A stretch of 64,000 nt of DNA from Pseudooceanicola batsensis HTCC2597 (GCF_000152725.1 NZ_CH724131.1:399846-463845); one strand, 5' to 3'; shown: positions 41,966-53,287, counted from the stretch's first letter. Notes: generated from the letters alone by a model not told the origin. Program-made: numbers and translations.

Positions 41966-41994
41966 TTGTGGTATTGGTAGGTCTTACGTATGAT
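41966..41994 (+). promoter_or_regulatory. Candidate promoter of carD
   Basis: TTGTGG (41966-41971) and TATGAT (41989-41994) are 17 bases apart. The implied 5' leader is about 135 bases long. The surrounding region is AT-richer than the genes. Confidence 0.55.
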
Positions 41995-42134
41995 GAAGAC
42001 TGCCTGCCCGATCGTAGCGGATGCTGCCACCCGCTGCCGAACATAGACATCAGAACCTGCAGCCGGACGGGGCTTATGGCCTCGCCCGATTTCGTGTCGA
42101 ATGTCATCCTCGGGCAATGTGAGGATCAAAAAGC

Positions 42135-42644
42135 ATGACCAAAGCGAAAAAAGCCGAATTCCGTCCGAACGACTACGTCGTGTATCCCGCGCACGGCGTC
42201 GGCCAGATCGTCTCGATCGAGAGCCAGGAGATCGCCGGGATTTCCCTCGAGCTTTTCGTGATTTCCTTCGAGAAGGACAAGATGACCCTGCGCGTGCCGA
42301 CCAACAAGGCGACCGAGGTGGGGATGCGGTCCCTCTCGACCCCCGATGTCGTCTCCAAGGCCATGTCCACGCTCAAGGGCAAGGCCAAGGTCAAGCGCGC
42401 GATGTGGTCGCGCCGGGCGCAGGAGTACGAGCAGAAGATCAACTCGGGCGATCTGGTGGCCATCGCCGAAGTGGTCCGCGACCTGCACCGCAACGACGAC
42501 CAGCGCGAGCAGTCCTATTCCGAGCGTCAGCTCTATGAGGCCGCGCTCGAGCGGCTGACCCGCGAAGTCGCCGCCGTCTCGGGCGCGGACGAGGTCGATG
42601 CCGCGCGCAAGGTGGACGAGGTCCTGGTCTCCCGCGCGGCCTGA
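42135..42644 (+). CDS. carD: CarD family transcription regulator
   Basis: 169 residues. The N-terminal RNA-polymerase-interacting Tudor-like domain (FRPNDYVVYPAHGVGQIVSIESQEIAGISLELFVI) is followed by a helical DNA-binding C-terminal half (VKRAMWSRRAQEYEQKINSGDL, YSERQLYEAALERL). CarD/CdnL stabilises open complexes at housekeeping promoters, and in Rhodobacter sphaeroides it compensates for weak -10 elements. It is single, with its own promoter and terminator. Confidence 0.94.
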   Translation: MTKAKKAEFRPNDYVVYPAHGVGQIVSIESQEIAGISLELFVISFEKDKMTLRVPTNKATEVGMRSLSTPDVVSKAMSTLKGKAKVKRAMWSRRAQEYEQKINSGDLVAIAEVVRDLHRNDDQREQSYSERQLYEAALERLTREVAAVSGADEVDAARKVDEVLVSRAA

Positions 42645-42664
42645 CCGGCGGAACGTGATTCAGG

Positions 42665-42695
42665 GGCCGCTCCGGGGGACCGGGGCGGCCTTTTT
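42665..42695 (+). terminator. Terminator of carD
   Basis: GGCCGC with TCCGG pairs with CCGGG and GCGGCC, followed by five T. It starts 21 bases after the carD stop. Confidence 0.85.
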
Positions 42696-42742
42696 GCGTT
42701 CCGGGCGGTGCGGGCGGAGCACGCACCCCACGGCGCGGCGCT

Positions 42743-43483
42743 CTACACGAGGGTGAGGAGCACGGCGATTTCCGCCAGGACCTGGATCGCCCCAAGGATG
42801 TCGCCCGTCTGTCCCCCGATGCGCCGGCTGGCCATGGCGGCGAGGCCGAGCGCGGCGAGGGCGGCCGCCAGCGCCGCGGCGATCACGCCGGTGCCGACGG
42901 CGAGGACCCCGACAACCAGCGCCAGCATCGCTGCCAGGGCCGCGATCTGGCCAGAGGGCCGGCCGACGCCGCGCGACAGCCCGTCTGTCCGGGCGTTCGG
43001 CACCAGCGCCATGATCGCCGGCAGGACCCCGCGCGACAGGGCCGCCGCGGCGATGAGGGCGCCCCAGTAGCCCCCCTCGTCCAGCATCACCGCAAGCGCC
43101 GTCCAGCGCGCGGAAAAGCCCAGGATCAGCGCGATGACGCCGTAACTGCCGATCCGGCTGTCGCGCATGATTTCGAGCCGCCTTTCACGGGTCCAGCCGC
43201 CCCAGAGCCCGTCGGCCGTATCCGCCAGGCCGTCCTCGTGCAGCCCCCCCGTCAGCACGACCTGCACGGCCAATACCGCCACCGCCGCGACCGGGGCCGG
43301 CAGACCGAGCGACAGGGCCACCCAGCCCGCGAGGCCGGCAAGGGCCCCCAGGCCCAGCCCCACGACCGGCCAGGCCCAGGCCGCGCCCGTGCCGCTTGCC
43401 TCGTGGCGGGGCAGGGGCAGGCGGGTCAGCAGACCGGCGGCGGTCAGGAAGTGGTCGCGGATGCGTCGCGCGTGTCGGTCCAT
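42743..43483 (-). CDS. cobS: Adenosylcobinamide-GDP ribazoletransferase
   Basis: 246 residues and several membrane helices. The catalytic aspartate-rich motif is [18 protein letters not shown] (about 81-98), with the second [14 protein letters not shown]. It joins alpha-ribazole (phosphate) to adenosylcobinamide-GDP in the last assembly step of cobalamin. It is also called CobV. It is divergent from cobT, which makes the alpha-ribazole phosphate it uses. Confidence 0.94.
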   Translation of the reverse strand: MDRHARRIRDHFLTAAGLLTRLPLPRHEASGTGAAWAWPVVGLGLGALAGLAGWVALSLGLPAPVAAVAVLAVQVVLTGGLHEDGLADTADGLWGGWTRERRLEIMRDSRIGSYGVIALILGFSARWTALAVMLDEGGYWGALIAAAALSRGVLPAIMALVPNARTDGLSRGVGRPSGQIAALAAMLALVVGVLAVGTGVIAAALAAALAALGLAAMASRRIGGQTGDILGAIQVLAEIAVLLTLV

Positions 43484-43549
43484 GGGTTGCTCCTGCTGGT
43501 GCCTTCTTTAGACACGTGCCGAACAGACAGCACAATGGGGACCGAGACG

Positions 43550-44557
43550 ATGCAGGCGCCTTCCACCTTCGACGCATACCGCAGACTGACGGCGGAGTTG
43601 CCGGGCCCCGATGCCGGGGCCGTCGCCGCCGCGCAGGAGCGCAACGCCCAACTGACGAAACCCCCCGCCGCACTGGGCCGGCTGGAGGGGCTGGCGCAGT
43701 GGTACGCCGGATGGCGCGGCACCGGACGGCCCGTTCTGGATCGGCCGCAGGTCGTGGTCTTCGCCGGAAATCACGGCGTCGCGGCGCGGGGCGTCTCGGC
43801 CTTCCCGCCCGAGGTGACGGTGCAGATGGTCGCGAACTTCCGGGCCGGGGGCGCGGCGATCAACCAGCTTTCGGAGACGTTCGGCGCGCGGATGGACGTC
43901 CACGCCCTCGAGCTCGACCGCCCCACGGCCGACTTCACCGAGGCCCCCGCCATGTCCGAGGACGAATGCCTCGCCGCGCTCGCCACCGGCTGGGACGCGG
44001 TCGATCCGCAGGCCGACCTGCTGGTGACCGGCGAGATGGGGATCGGCAACACGACCTCTGCGGCGGCCATCGCCAACGCGCTCTTCGGCGGCGCGGCGGC
44101 GGACTGGGTCGGGCGCGGCACCGGCGTCGATGCCGGGGGGCTGGACCGCAAGACGGCCGTGGTCGAGGCCGGGGTCGCGCGCCATTCGGGCGGCGACGGG
44201 CTGGACACCCTGGCCCGGCTCGGCGGCCGCGAGATCGCCGCCATGGCGGGCGCCATCCTGCGCGCCCGGACCGAACGGATTCCCGTGCTTCTCGACGGTT
44301 TCATCTGCTGTGCCGCCGCCGCCTGCCTGCACGCCCTGCGTGCGGATGCGCTGGATCATTGCGCGGCCGCCCATGTCAGCGCCGAGTCGGCCCACCCCGC
44401 CATGCTCGAGAGGCTGGGGCTCGACCCGCTCCTGTCGCTGGGGCTCCGGCTGGGCGAGGGCTCGGGCGCGGCGCTGGCCATCGGCATCCTCAAGGGCGCC
44501 ATCGCCTGCCATTCCGGCATGGCCACCTTTGCCGAAGCCGGTGTCAGCGACGGCTAG
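43550..44557 (+). CDS. cobT: Nicotinate-nucleotide-dimethylbenzimidazole phosphoribosyltransferase
   Basis: 335 residues. Landmarks are the early [48 protein letters not shown] and GRGTGVD, with the catalytic glutamate near the C-terminus in [13 protein letters not shown]. It activates the lower base for cobalamin as alpha-ribazole phosphate. GGGGA lies 8 bases before the ATG at 43550; an ATG at 43535 has no such site. Its stop overlaps the convergent antiporter gene by 4 bases. No cobalamin riboswitch is visible here. Confidence 0.95.
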   Translation: MQAPSTFDAYRRLTAELPGPDAGAVAAAQERNAQLTKPPAALGRLEGLAQWYAGWRGTGRPVLDRPQVVVFAGNHGVAARGVSAFPPEVTVQMVANFRAGGAAINQLSETFGARMDVHALELDRPTADFTEAPAMSEDECLAALATGWDAVDPQADLLVTGEMGIGNTTSAAAIANALFGGAAADWVGRGTGVDAGGLDRKTAVVEAGVARHSGGDGLDTLARLGGREIAAMAGAILRARTERIPVLLDGFICCAAAACLHALRADALDHCAAAHVSAESAHPAMLERLGLDPLLSLGLRLGEGSGAALAIGILKGAIACHSGMATFAEAGVSDG

Positions 44558-46431
44558 GCCGCCTCGTCGTCATCGCTGAGCACCGCGTGCAGGGCGGCCT
44601 CGAGGTCCTTTTCCAGTTCCTTGGCGCGCGTAACGTAGTCCGCGTTCTGGTCGGCCGGCACCTCCGGATCCCAGAGCTCCGCCAGTTCGCGGATCGCCTC
44701 GCGGTCGTGATGGTAGAAGGCCTGTTCCAGCCGCGCGGCCTCGTAATCCGAGAACCCCGCGTTCTCGAGCACGTAGCGCCCCGCCCGCAGGCTGGCATCG
44801 AAGGTTTCGCGCACGATGTCGTCGGCCCCCGCCTGGTACAGCTCGTAGACATGGCGCCGGTCATGCGCCCGGGCGATGATGTGCAGGTCCGGGCGGCTCT
44901 TGCGGGCATAGTGGACAAGCTGCGTGACCGCCGCCGGGCTGTCCATTGCCGCCACCAGAACGCGCGCCTTCTCCAGCCCGGCGGCGCGCAGGATGTCGGG
45001 CCGGGTGGGATCGCCGAAATACCCCTTGAAGCCGAAGCGGCGCATCACCTCGATCGTGCGCATGTCATTGTCCAGAACCACCGTTCTGACGCCTGACGAC
45101 TGCGCCAGCCGGTTCACGATCTGCCCGAAACGGCCGATGCCCGCGATGATGACCGGCCCGTCCTCGTCGATCTCGTCCGCCTCCTGCGCCTCGGTCGCGG
45201 GATCGCCCATCTTCTTCGACAGCCATTCGTACAGCAGGAACAGCAGCGGCGTGATCAGCATCGAGAGCGCGATCACCAGCAGCAGCCGTTCGGCCAGCAC
45301 CGGCGGGATCACCTGCTGCTGTGACGAGAAGGAGAGCAGGACGAAACCGAATTCGCCCGCCTGCGCCAGCGACAGGGTGAACAGCATCAGCCGCCGGCGC
45401 CGCAGCCCGAACGCCCGGCCGATGACGAACAGGATCACCCCCTTGATCAGGATCAGCGTGGCCGCCATGCCGAGGATCGTCCCCGGCGCCTGCAGCAGCA
45501 CGCCGAAATCTATCCCCGCGCCGACGGTGATGAAAAAGAGGCCCAGCAACAGTCCCTTGAACGGCTCGATGTCCGATTCCAGCTCGTGCCGGAATTCGCT
45601 GTTGGCCAGAACCACGCCTGCCAGGAAAGTGCCGAGCGCCGGCGAAAGCCCCACCAGGTTCATCAGGAAAGCGATGCCCACCACGATCACCAGAGCCAGC
45701 GCGGTGTACATCTCGCGCAGCCTGGCGGAATGGATGAACCGGAAGACCGGGGCGGTCAGGTAGACGCCGGTCAGGATGACGGCTGCGACGGCGCCGAGCG
45801 TGACGAGCGTGACGCCCCAGCCGGGCAACCCCTCGACCAGCGACAGGGTGTGATGCGCGTCCTCCTCCAGGCTCGACCGGGTGAGCGAACCGTCGGGATT
45901 GGCCACCAGCCCGAGCGAGGGCAGCGCCAGCAGCGGCAGGACCGCCAACATCGGGATCACCGCGATATCCTGCGTCAGCAGCACCGAAAAGGCCGACCGC
46001 CCGCCCGCCGTCCGTATCAGCCCCTTTTCCGACAGGGTCTGCAGCACGATGGCGGTCGAGGACAGGGCCAACGTCATCCCCGCCGCCAGCGCGATCTGCC
46101 AGACGTATCCGAGCGCCATGAACCCGGCCATGACCGCCAGCGTCGTCACCCCGACCTGCAATCCGCCCAGCCCGATCAGCCGGTGGCGCATGTCCCACAG
46201 GGCGCGGGGCTCGAGTTCCAGTCCGATCAGGAACAGCATCATCACGACGCCGAATTCCGCGAAATGCTGCAGGTCGTGCGTCTCGTGCCCCACCAGTCCC
46301 AGCACCGGTCCGATCAGGATCCCGGCGGCGAGGTAGCCCAGCACCGATCCCAGACCCAGCCGCGCGGCGATCGGCACGGCGATCACCGCTGCGGCAAGGT
46401 AGATCGTGGCCTGATAGAGAAAGCCTTCCAT
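44554..46431 (-). CDS. CPA2 family cation:proton antiporter (KefB/C-like)
   Basis: 625 residues. The N-terminal Na+/H+ exchanger domain has about 12 helices ([20 protein letters not shown], and the pore-region [19 protein letters not shown]-like segment near 120-140). The C-terminal TrkA-N/RCK domain starts [20 protein letters not shown] (about 408-427) with NAD-type binding and D at VVLDND. The acidic C-terminal tail is helical. Likely role: K+ or Na+ efflux in pH or electrophile stress. No ancillary KefF/G gene is adjacent. Confidence 0.92.
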   Translation of the reverse strand: MEGFLYQATIYLAAAVIAVPIAARLGLGSVLGYLAAGILIGPVLGLVGHETHDLQHFAEFGVVMMLFLIGLELEPRALWDMRHRLIGLGGLQVGVTTLAVMAGFMALGYVWQIALAAGMTLALSSTAIVLQTLSEKGLIRTAGGRSAFSVLLTQDIAVIPMLAVLPLLALPSLGLVANPDGSLTRSSLEEDAHHTLSLVEGLPGWGVTLVTLGAVAAVILTGVYLTAPVFRFIHSARLREMYTALALVIVVGIAFLMNLVGLSPALGTFLAGVVLANSEFRHELESDIEPFKGLLLGLFFITVGAGIDFGVLLQAPGTILGMAATLILIKGVILFVIGRAFGLRRRRLMLFTLSLAQAGEFGFVLLSFSSQQQVIPPVLAERLLLVIALSMLITPLLFLLYEWLSKKMGDPATEAQEADEIDEDGPVIIAGIGRFGQIVNRLAQSSGVRTVVLDNDMRTIEVMRRFGFKGYFGDPTRPDILRAAGLEKARVLVAAMDSPAAVTQLVHYARKSRPDLHIIARAHDRRHVYELYQAGADDIVRETFDASLRAGRYVLENAGFSDYEAARLEQAFYHHDREAIRELAELWDPEVPADQNADYVTRAKELEKDLEAALHAVLSDDDEAA

Positions 46432-46452
46432 GGGGGCATCGGTCCTTCGGGT

Positions 46453-46917
46453 CTAGAATATCGCGGTCGGCAGCGGCCCGTCCTGTTTGAACTGGTCCAT
46501 GACGATCTGGCTCTGCACCCGCGTGACGGTGGGGTGCGGCAGCAGGACCTCGTGGATCAGGGCGTGCAGCGCGGCCAGATCGGCACAATAGACCCTTAGC
46601 AGGTAATCCGCCTCGCCGGTCAGGGTCCATGCGCTGGTGATCTCGCTGCGCGAACCGATCAGCTCGGCGAAGGCGCGCGCCTGGTCCGATCCGTGGGTGC
46701 CCAGCTGCACCTGGACGAAAGCCTGGATCGCCAGCCCCAGCCGTTCGGGATCGAGCCGCGCGACATAGGACGAGATGTAGCCCTCTGCCTCCAGCCTCTG
46801 CCGCCGCCGCCCGGCCTGCGAGGGCGAGAGATTCAGCATCTCGCTCAGTTCCTGTGCCGTCAGGTGGGCGTCCTTCTGCAGGACTGCCAGAAGGCGCAGA
46901 TCGGTCGAATCCAGCAT
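46453..46917 (-). CDS. Lrp/AsnC family transcriptional regulator
   Basis: 154 residues. The N-terminal AsnC HTH (DSTDLRLLAVLQKDAHLTAQELSEMLNLSPSQAGRRRQRLEAEGYI) is followed by a RAM effector-binding domain (SRSEITSAWTLTGEADYLLRVYCADLAALHALI). It is divergent from hppD with a 137-base shared control region, so it likely senses an aromatic or branched-chain amino acid and regulates hppD. The ATG at 46917 is the family start. Confidence 0.92.
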   Translation of the reverse strand: MLDSTDLRLLAVLQKDAHLTAQELSEMLNLSPSQAGRRRQRLEAEGYISSYVARLDPERLGLAIQAFVQVQLGTHGSDQARAFAELIGSRSEITSAWTLTGEADYLLRVYCADLAALHALIHEVLLPHPTVTRVQSQIVMDQFKQDGPLPTAIF

Positions 46918-46996
46918 TTGCGGAGAACTCGCACAACTCGGGCCTTTTTTGTAAAACATCCGCATCCCGACCACAAGGAAGCCATCAGAATGCGCA

Positions 46997-47033
46997 GATT
47001 TCCGGCGCGCGAGCGCGTAGAATTGCGGAAATC
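46997..47033. promoter_or_regulatory. Inverted repeat in the Lrp-hppD divergent region
   Basis: GATTTCCG (46997-47004) and CGGAAATC (47026-47033) are perfect 8-base arms around 21 bases, flanked by GCGC on both sides. It is the best candidate for the regulator's site in this gap. Confidence 0.4.
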
Positions 47034-47054
47034 GCGCGCAAACAGGAGGTTTCC

Positions 47055-48149
<1,095 letters not shown>

Positions 48150-48158
48150 GCGGCCCCT

Positions 48159-48254
48159 GCTTCATCTTGCCGGAAGTACTCCCGCCGGAGGCCCGGATCG
48201 CCTCCGGCGATCCTTGGGAATCGAATGCGCCGCAGGCGCGCATTCCGGATCACG
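48159..48254. repeat. Hairpin-rich intergenic repeat after hppD
   Basis: CTTCATCTTGCCGGAAGTAC leads into GCCGGAGGC/GCCTCCGGC (9-bp stem, 7-base loop) and then GAATGCGC/GCGCATTC. The opening motif resembles the complement of the unit near 28565-28593, so both may belong to one dispersed family. It may serve as a bidirectional terminator between the convergent hppD and envelope-protein genes. Confidence 0.5.
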
Positions 48255-48260
48255 GCCCGG

Positions 48261-51020
48261 TCAGCTGCTCGGCATGTCGAGCGTCATGTTGCGCCCGTTC
48301 TTCTGGTACCGCAGCGTGGCGTCGCCGATGGCCAGCACCCGGCCGCCGTCGATCCGGTCCCCCACCTTCACCTTGCGATAGCGCCCGTTGGCCAGACGGA
48401 CCAGCGCCCGCCGGTCGGCGGGCTGGCCGTAGACGCCGATCAGGTTGATCTCGCTCAGGTCGATGGCGTTGCGCAGGGTCGCCTGCCGCGTCACCGACGC
48501 GACCGAGGGCACCGCCGGCACCACGCTCGGCGGAGGCTCCGGCGTGGCGCGGGCCACGGCCGCCAGTTCCGCGATATTGCCCGGACGCGGCAGCGGGCGC
48601 AGGGCGACGAATTCCGGCTCGGGCCGGTCGATCTCCGCGGCTTCGGCGCGCGCGGTATCCTCCCGGGCTGCGCCCGCCCCCGCAAGACCTGCGGCGACCG
48701 AACCGCGCGGCCCGTCCTCGACCAGCGCCGCCGGGCGCGGGGCGGCCGAGGCCCTCGCGACGGCTTCCGCGGCGGCTTCGGCCGCCGCGAGGGCCACGGT
48801 ATCCTCCGCTGCATCCGCATCGGCCGTGCTCTGCCCGGCCACGGCAAGTTCGGTGCCAGCGGCCGGCCCGGCGGGACGTGGGCGGGGGCGTTTGACGATC
48901 TCGACCTCCGCGCGCTGCGCCTCGGCTTCCGCATCGCGACCGGGCACCGCGGCCGGGGCCGGCGTCAGCGCCGCATCGTCCGCCGCGCCGGGAACCGGGT
49001 CGCCGCCGCCGGCCTCTTCGGGGCGGGGCGGGGGCACCACGTCCGGGTCGCCGGTGAAGACGAGCACGCCCGAAGGCGTCTCGGCCCCGTCCGGCGTGGC
49101 GACGACCAGCCCCCGGTCGTCCATGTCATAGCGCTTGCCCGGGATCGGCGGCGCACCCGGCGCCTCCGGCGGCACATCGGGCCTCAGCGCCGCCAGCGTG
49201 ACCAGCGGCATCCGGTCGGGCGCATCCTCGGCGCCGCTGCCGTCCGACGAGCCGGTGCCGTCCTCTGCGGCCAGCGTATCGGGGTCGAGGGGGTCCGGCG
49301 ACTGCTGCCAGATCCCCGTCGCGGCATAGCGCGCCTCGGCCTCCGGGCCGGTCGCCGGAGCCGGTCCGCTCTCCGTTCCCGCCGTCGGTTCCGCTGTCTC
49401 CGTCTCCGGCGTCTCGTCCTGCGCCTCCGCGGCTTCGGTCACGATCAGGGGCGAAACCTCTTCGCCGTCTTCGCCAGCCTCGGCTTGGGCCTCGCCCATG
49501 TCCTCGATCGGGGCTGCGGCCGTCGCCTCCGTCTCTGCGGTCTCAGGCGCCCCCGGCTCCGCTCCGGCGGTAGCGTCGGCAGGGGCGTCGGTGCCCGGAC
49601 CGGGCGGGACGAAGGCCTCCTCGACCGTAGCGGCGGGCTCTTCCTGCGGTTCCGCCGCGGGCTCCTCCGCGCCGATGAGCGCGGCCATCTCCTCGTTCAT
49701 GAAGATCGCCGCCCAGGCGGCCGACCCGGCGAGAAGCACGGCCAGCACCACGGCCAGCACGCTGACCGGGCTGCCGGTGGTGGTGTCGTAGTTCGCCCCG
49801 TTGCGCGCGCCGAAGACGGTCAGCCTTTCGGCTTCCTTCTTGCGCTCCTCGGCGGTCAGCGCGCCCGTCCGGCGGGGCGGAACGATCTCTGCCTCGGCGA
49901 AGGCATCCTCGGCCACCGGGGCCTCGGAAATCGCGGGGGGCGGGGTGGGCTCTTCCCGGGGCGAGGGGCCGGCGGAGGCATCCTCTTCAACCTGTGCTCC
50001 GGCGGACGGGGCGGGATCGGCGACCATATCCGCCCCCGCGGCCAGCGCGGCGGGGGCCGTGTCGGTCCTGGGCGGGCCGCTGGCCGGGTCGCTGTCGTCC
50101 GGCGCGGCGCGCGACCGGCGGAAGAGGCCCGAGAGCACGGCCGCCAGCCCCAACCGCGGCGTGTCCTGCGGCGCGGGAGCGGGGGTCTCGAAATCGGTGT
50201 GCGGCGGCGTGAGGGGGGCGGGCGGTTCCGGGGGCGTGGCCTGAAGCTGCGGTTTTCCGCTCTTGCGCCCGGCCCGGCCCGACCGCCCGGCCTTTGGTGC
50301 GGGCGCGGGACCGGCCTCCTCGGCGGGCGGCGAATCCTCGTCCGCCTGCGCCGCGGAGCCGGACCCGGCCTCTGCCGGACCGTCCGAGCCGTTGGCGCGG
50401 ACGCTGACGAAGGGCACCGGCGCGGCCTCGTCCGTCTCGGGCGTCTCCGGCTCTTCCGTCTCTTCCGTCGCGGACGGGACGGTGACCCGGCCGCTCACGC
50501 GGATGGCCACGTGGTCGGGTTCGACATCGATATCCGGCGGCACGTCATGCGCGGTGCCGAAGAAGGGTTCTCCGGCATAGTCGGCGGTCTCGGGCATGGC
50601 GGCGAAGGAGACCGGCTCGAACCCGAAGCCGCGCGCGAATTCGTCTGCCTCCTGCAGCGTTTCCAGCGCCACCGCAGCGATCTGCAGCGTGCCGTTGCTG
50701 ACCGTGCTGTCGGTCGCCAGCTCGTCGAGCGCATAGGGCGTCTGCCCGTCCAGCGCATCGGCGATGGCCTGTTGCCGCGACCGCGGGTCGGCGGGCCCCG
50801 CCGGCACCGAGACATAGCGGATCTGGTCGTTCGGGATGACGACCTTGAACGTGGCCTCCCCGGGCGCGAGCCGGTCGGCCGCCGCGCGCAGTTTCGCCAT
50901 CTCTCCGGCCAGGCCGGGGCTTTCGGGCGATGCCTCGCCGACGAGAGCCCAGCCCGGTGAGGAGCGTTGCAGGAGGGCGATGCCCTCCATCGACAGTATC
51001 AGCGCGAAATTCGGTTTCAT
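48261..51020 (-). CDS. Large single-pass envelope protein with GspL/PilM-like N-terminus and GspC/PilP-like C-terminus
   Basis: 919 residues. Residues 1-170 look like a small folded domain of the GspL/PilM kind (MKPNFALILSMEGIALLQ, VVIPNDQIRYVSVPAG). A Pro/Ala/Glu-rich stretch leads to one membrane helix near 435-455 (VSVLAVVLAVLLAGSAAWAAIF), then about 370 low-complexity residues, and finally an HR-like domain (850-915, LSEINLIGVYGQPADRRALVRLANGRYRKVKVGDRI). The ends resemble inner-membrane scaffold parts of type II secretion or type IV pili, here apparently on one chain and with no such cluster nearby. Function unknown. Confidence 0.7.
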   Translation of the reverse strand: MKPNFALILSMEGIALLQRSSPGWALVGEASPESPGLAGEMAKLRAAADRLAPGEATFKVVIPNDQIRYVSVPAGPADPRSRQQAIADALDGQTPYALDELATDSTVSNGTLQIAAVALETLQEADEFARGFGFEPVSFAAMPETADYAGEPFFGTAHDVPPDIDVEPDHVAIRVSGRVTVPSATEETEEPETPETDEAAPVPFVSVRANGSDGPAEAGSGSAAQADEDSPPAEEAGPAPAPKAGRSGRAGRKSGKPQLQATPPEPPAPLTPPHTDFETPAPAPQDTPRLGLAAVLSGLFRRSRAAPDDSDPASGPPRTDTAPAALAAGADMVADPAPSAGAQVEEDASAGPSPREEPTPPPAISEAPVAEDAFAEAEIVPPRRTGALTAEERKKEAERLTVFGARNGANYDTTTGSPVSVLAVVLAVLLAGSAAWAAIFMNEEMAALIGAEEPAAEPQEEPAATVEEAFVPPGPGTDAPADATAGAEPGAPETAETEATAAAPIEDMGEAQAEAGEDGEEVSPLIVTEAAEAQDETPETETAEPTAGTESGPAPATGPEAEARYAATGIWQQSPDPLDPDTLAAEDGTGSSDGSGAEDAPDRMPLVTLAALRPDVPPEAPGAPPIPGKRYDMDDRGLVVATPDGAETPSGVLVFTGDPDVVPPPRPEEAGGGDPVPGAADDAALTPAPAAVPGRDAEAEAQRAEVEIVKRPRPRPAGPAAGTELAVAGQSTADADAAEDTVALAAAEAAAEAVARASAAPRPAALVEDGPRGSVAAGLAGAGAAREDTARAEAAEIDRPEPEFVALRPLPRPGNIAELAAVARATPEPPPSVVPAVPSVASVTRQATLRNAIDLSEINLIGVYGQPADRRALVRLANGRYRKVKVGDRIDGGRVLAIGDATLRYQKNGRNMTLDMPSS

Positions 51021-51135
51021 CAGCCTGTCAAATGCCAATTCCGCGGAGAATCCCGGGGGCTCCACGTTCCGACCATGCTATACCACGGGTAACGATAGGA
51101 AAAGCGGTCGCCCCCCTCACGTTGCCGTGCGGCCC

Positions 51136-52416
51136 TCAGCCGCTCGCCTTGCTCAGCGCCTGGTCCAGATCGGCGATCAGGTCGTCCGGATCCTCGATCC
51201 CGATCGAGAGGCGCACCACATCGGGCGCCGCCCCCGCCGCTTCCTGCTGTTCCGGCGTCAGCTGCCGGTGCGTGGTCGAGGCGGAATGGATGATCAGCGA
51301 CCGCGTATCGCCGAGATTGGCGACATGGCTGAAGATCTCGACCGAATCCACCAGCTTGACGCAGGCCTCGTAGCCGTCCTTGAGCGCGAAGGTGAAGAGA
51401 CCGCCGGCGCCCTTGGGACAGATTCGCGCAAGCCGGTCGTGATAGGGCGAGCTTTCCAGCCCGGCATAGGTGACATGCGCCACCCGCGGGTCCTTTTCCA
51501 GCCATTCAGCGACCTTGCGGGCGTTGGCCGAGTGACGTTCCATCCGCAGCGACAGCGTCTCGATCCCCATCAACGTGTAATGCGCGGCCTGCGGGTTCAG
51601 CGTCATGCCGAGGTCGCGCAGCCCGATTGCGATGCCGTGGAAGGTGAAGGCGAGGGGGCCGAACGTCTCGTGGAACTTGAGGCCGTGATAGGCGGGCTCG
51701 GGTTCGCTAAGCGAGGGAAACTTGCCGCTGGCGGACCAGTCGAAGTTGCCGGAATCCACCACCACCCCGCCGGTGACGGTGCCGTTGCCGGTGAGGTACT
51801 TGGTCATCGAGTGCACGACCAGCGTCGCGCCATGTTCGATGGGACGGCAGAGATACGGCGTAGCCGAGGTGTTGTCGACAATGAGCGGCAGTCCCGCCCC
51901 CTCTGCCACCTTGGCCACCGCGTCGAGGTCGGTGATGTAACCGCCCGGATTCGCGATGCTTTCGCAAAAGATCGCGCGGGTGTCGTCGTCGATCGCCGCC
52001 TCGATCGCATCGAGATCGTCGAAGTCCACGAAGGTCGCGGACCAGCCGAAGCGCTTGATCGTCTGGCTGAACTGGGTAATCGACCCGCCGTAGAGCCGCG
52101 TCGAGACGACGACGTTCTTGCCCGGCCCCATCAGGGGAAACAGCGCCATGATCTGCGCCGCATGCCCCGAGGAACAGCAGACCGCGCCCTGGCCGCCCTC
52201 GAGCGTGGCGATGCGTTCCTGCAGAACCGCCACCGTGGGATTGGTCAGGCGGGAATAGATGTAGCCGACCTCCTGCAGGTTGAAGAGCGCCGCCGCATGG
52301 TCCGCGTCACGGAACACGTAGGCCGTGCTCTGGTAGATCGGCGTCTGGCGTGCGCCGGTCGCCGGATCGGGGCGGGCGCCCGCGTGGATCTGCAGGGTGT
52401 CGAATCCGTAGGTCAA
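51136..52416 (-). CDS. O-acetylhomoserine/O-acetylserine sulfhydrylase (Cys/Met metabolism PLP enzyme)
   Basis: 426 residues of the MetY/CysD branch. Features are [44 protein letters not shown], the Asp-cofactor region [13 protein letters not shown], and the Schiff-base lysine in [12 protein letters not shown]. It makes homocysteine from O-acetylhomoserine and sulfide (or cysteine from O-acetylserine). The start is a TTG at 52416: GGGAG lies about 8 bases ahead and translation then begins at the family's usual [12 protein letters not shown]. An upstream ATG at 52458 has no such support. Confidence 0.9.
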   Translation of the reverse strand: MTYGFDTLQIHAGARPDPATGARQTPIYQSTAYVFRDADHAAALFNLQEVGYIYSRLTNPTVAVLQERIATLEGGQGAVCCSSGHAAQIMALFPLMGPGKNVVVSTRLYGGSITQFSQTIKRFGWSATFVDFDDLDAIEAAIDDDTRAIFCESIANPGGYITDLDAVAKVAEGAGLPLIVDNTSATPYLCRPIEHGATLVVHSMTKYLTGNGTVTGGVVVDSGNFDWSASGKFPSLSEPEPAYHGLKFHETFGPLAFTFHGIAIGLRDLGMTLNPQAAHYTLMGIETLSLRMERHSANARKVAEWLEKDPRVAHVTYAGLESSPYHDRLARICPKGAGGLFTFALKDGYEACVKLVDSVEIFSHVANLGDTRSLIIHSASTTHRQLTPEQQEAAGAAPDVVRLSIGIEDPDDLIADLDQALSKASG

Positions 52417-52511
52417 AGCTGTTCTCCCATACCTGCCCCGAACACGGGGGCTTGCCAAAATCCTTACGGGATCGCAGCTTGCCGCTCAAGCTTCACACGT
52501 CAGGAACCGTC

Positions 52512-52925
52512 ATGATCCCGCCTTTCCACATCGCCTATCACGTCACCGACCTGGACGCCGCCCGCGCCTTCTATGGCGGCGTTCTCGGCGCGAAAGAGGG
52601 GCGGAGCACCGAGACATGGGTGGATTTCGATCTCTTCGGTCATCAGCTTTCGCTGCATCTGGGCACACCCTTCGAGACGACGAACACCGGCAAGGTCGGG
52701 GATCACATGGTGCCGATGCCGCATCTCGGCCTCGTCCTGCCGTTCGAGGACTGGCGGAAAATGGCCGACAGCCTGACCGCGGCGGGCGTCGAATTCGTCC
52801 TGCCGCCCTCGGTCCGTTTCGAGGGCGCGCCGGGCGAGCAGTGGACGATGTTCTTCCGAGACCCCTCGGGCAACCCGATCGAGATCAAGGGTTTCCGTGA
52901 TCAGGCGGGTCTGTTCCGGACCTGA
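52512..52925 (+). CDS. VOC/glyoxalase family protein
   Basis: 137 residues with a paired beta-alpha-beta fold: FHIAYHVTDLDAARAFYGGVLG at the start and FFRDPSGNPIEIKGF at the end, giving His and Glu metal ligands. Small stand-alone members are dioxygenase- or glyoxalase-like of unknown substrate. It is divergent from the sulfhydrylase gene, with AGGA close before the ATG at 52512. Confidence 0.87.
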   Translation: MIPPFHIAYHVTDLDAARAFYGGVLGAKEGRSTETWVDFDLFGHQLSLHLGTPFETTNTGKVGDHMVPMPHLGLVLPFEDWRKMADSLTAAGVEFVLPPSVRFEGAPGEQWTMFFRDPSGNPIEIKGFRDQAGLFRT

Positions 52926-53287
52926 AGCAGCCACGGCCGGCTCCCGCAGGTAGGCAAGGGATCAGGTTCGTCGACCGACGCGCCGCCCGGGGCGGCCTGA
53001 AAACAGCGCGAAGAGGAACGGACAGTCTGGCCGCGCGGTGCAGGGGGCGACATGCGCTGGCGCGACTGACCACGGTCGGGCCATCGGGAACGTTTTTGGG
53101 GCTCTATCCTCGGGACGGGCGGTTGCCGCACGAAGGGCGTGCGTTCGACGGCACGTTCGCGATCGAACTGCCCGGGCTCCTGGTTCCGGTCTGCACCCGA
53201 TGACCCGTCGGGAGGCGTCAACCTACGAGAAGCCGATCAATCGGTAGCGGAACGTGCGGTCTGGATGGCGCCTGCGGCCGGTGCCCA
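52926..53287. other. Intergenic stretch, no gene seen
   Basis: About 360 bases between the convergent VOC and SMR genes. Several frames are open but they are arginine-rich shadows. No clear terminator, repeat or RNA is recognised. Confidence 0.5.

Noticed and set aside
43484-43549. Cobalamin riboswitch between cobS and cobT
   Set aside because: The gap is only 66 bases and lacks the B12-box; too short for the element.
45065-46936. 623-codon minus-strand frame over the antiporter
   Set aside because: Same strand but a different frame from the well-supported Kef-type gene; Gly/Arg/Ala-rich shadow.
48225-50960. 911-codon plus-strand frame
   Set aside because: Antisense of the Pro/Ala/Glu-rich envelope protein, giving an Arg/Gly-rich translation.
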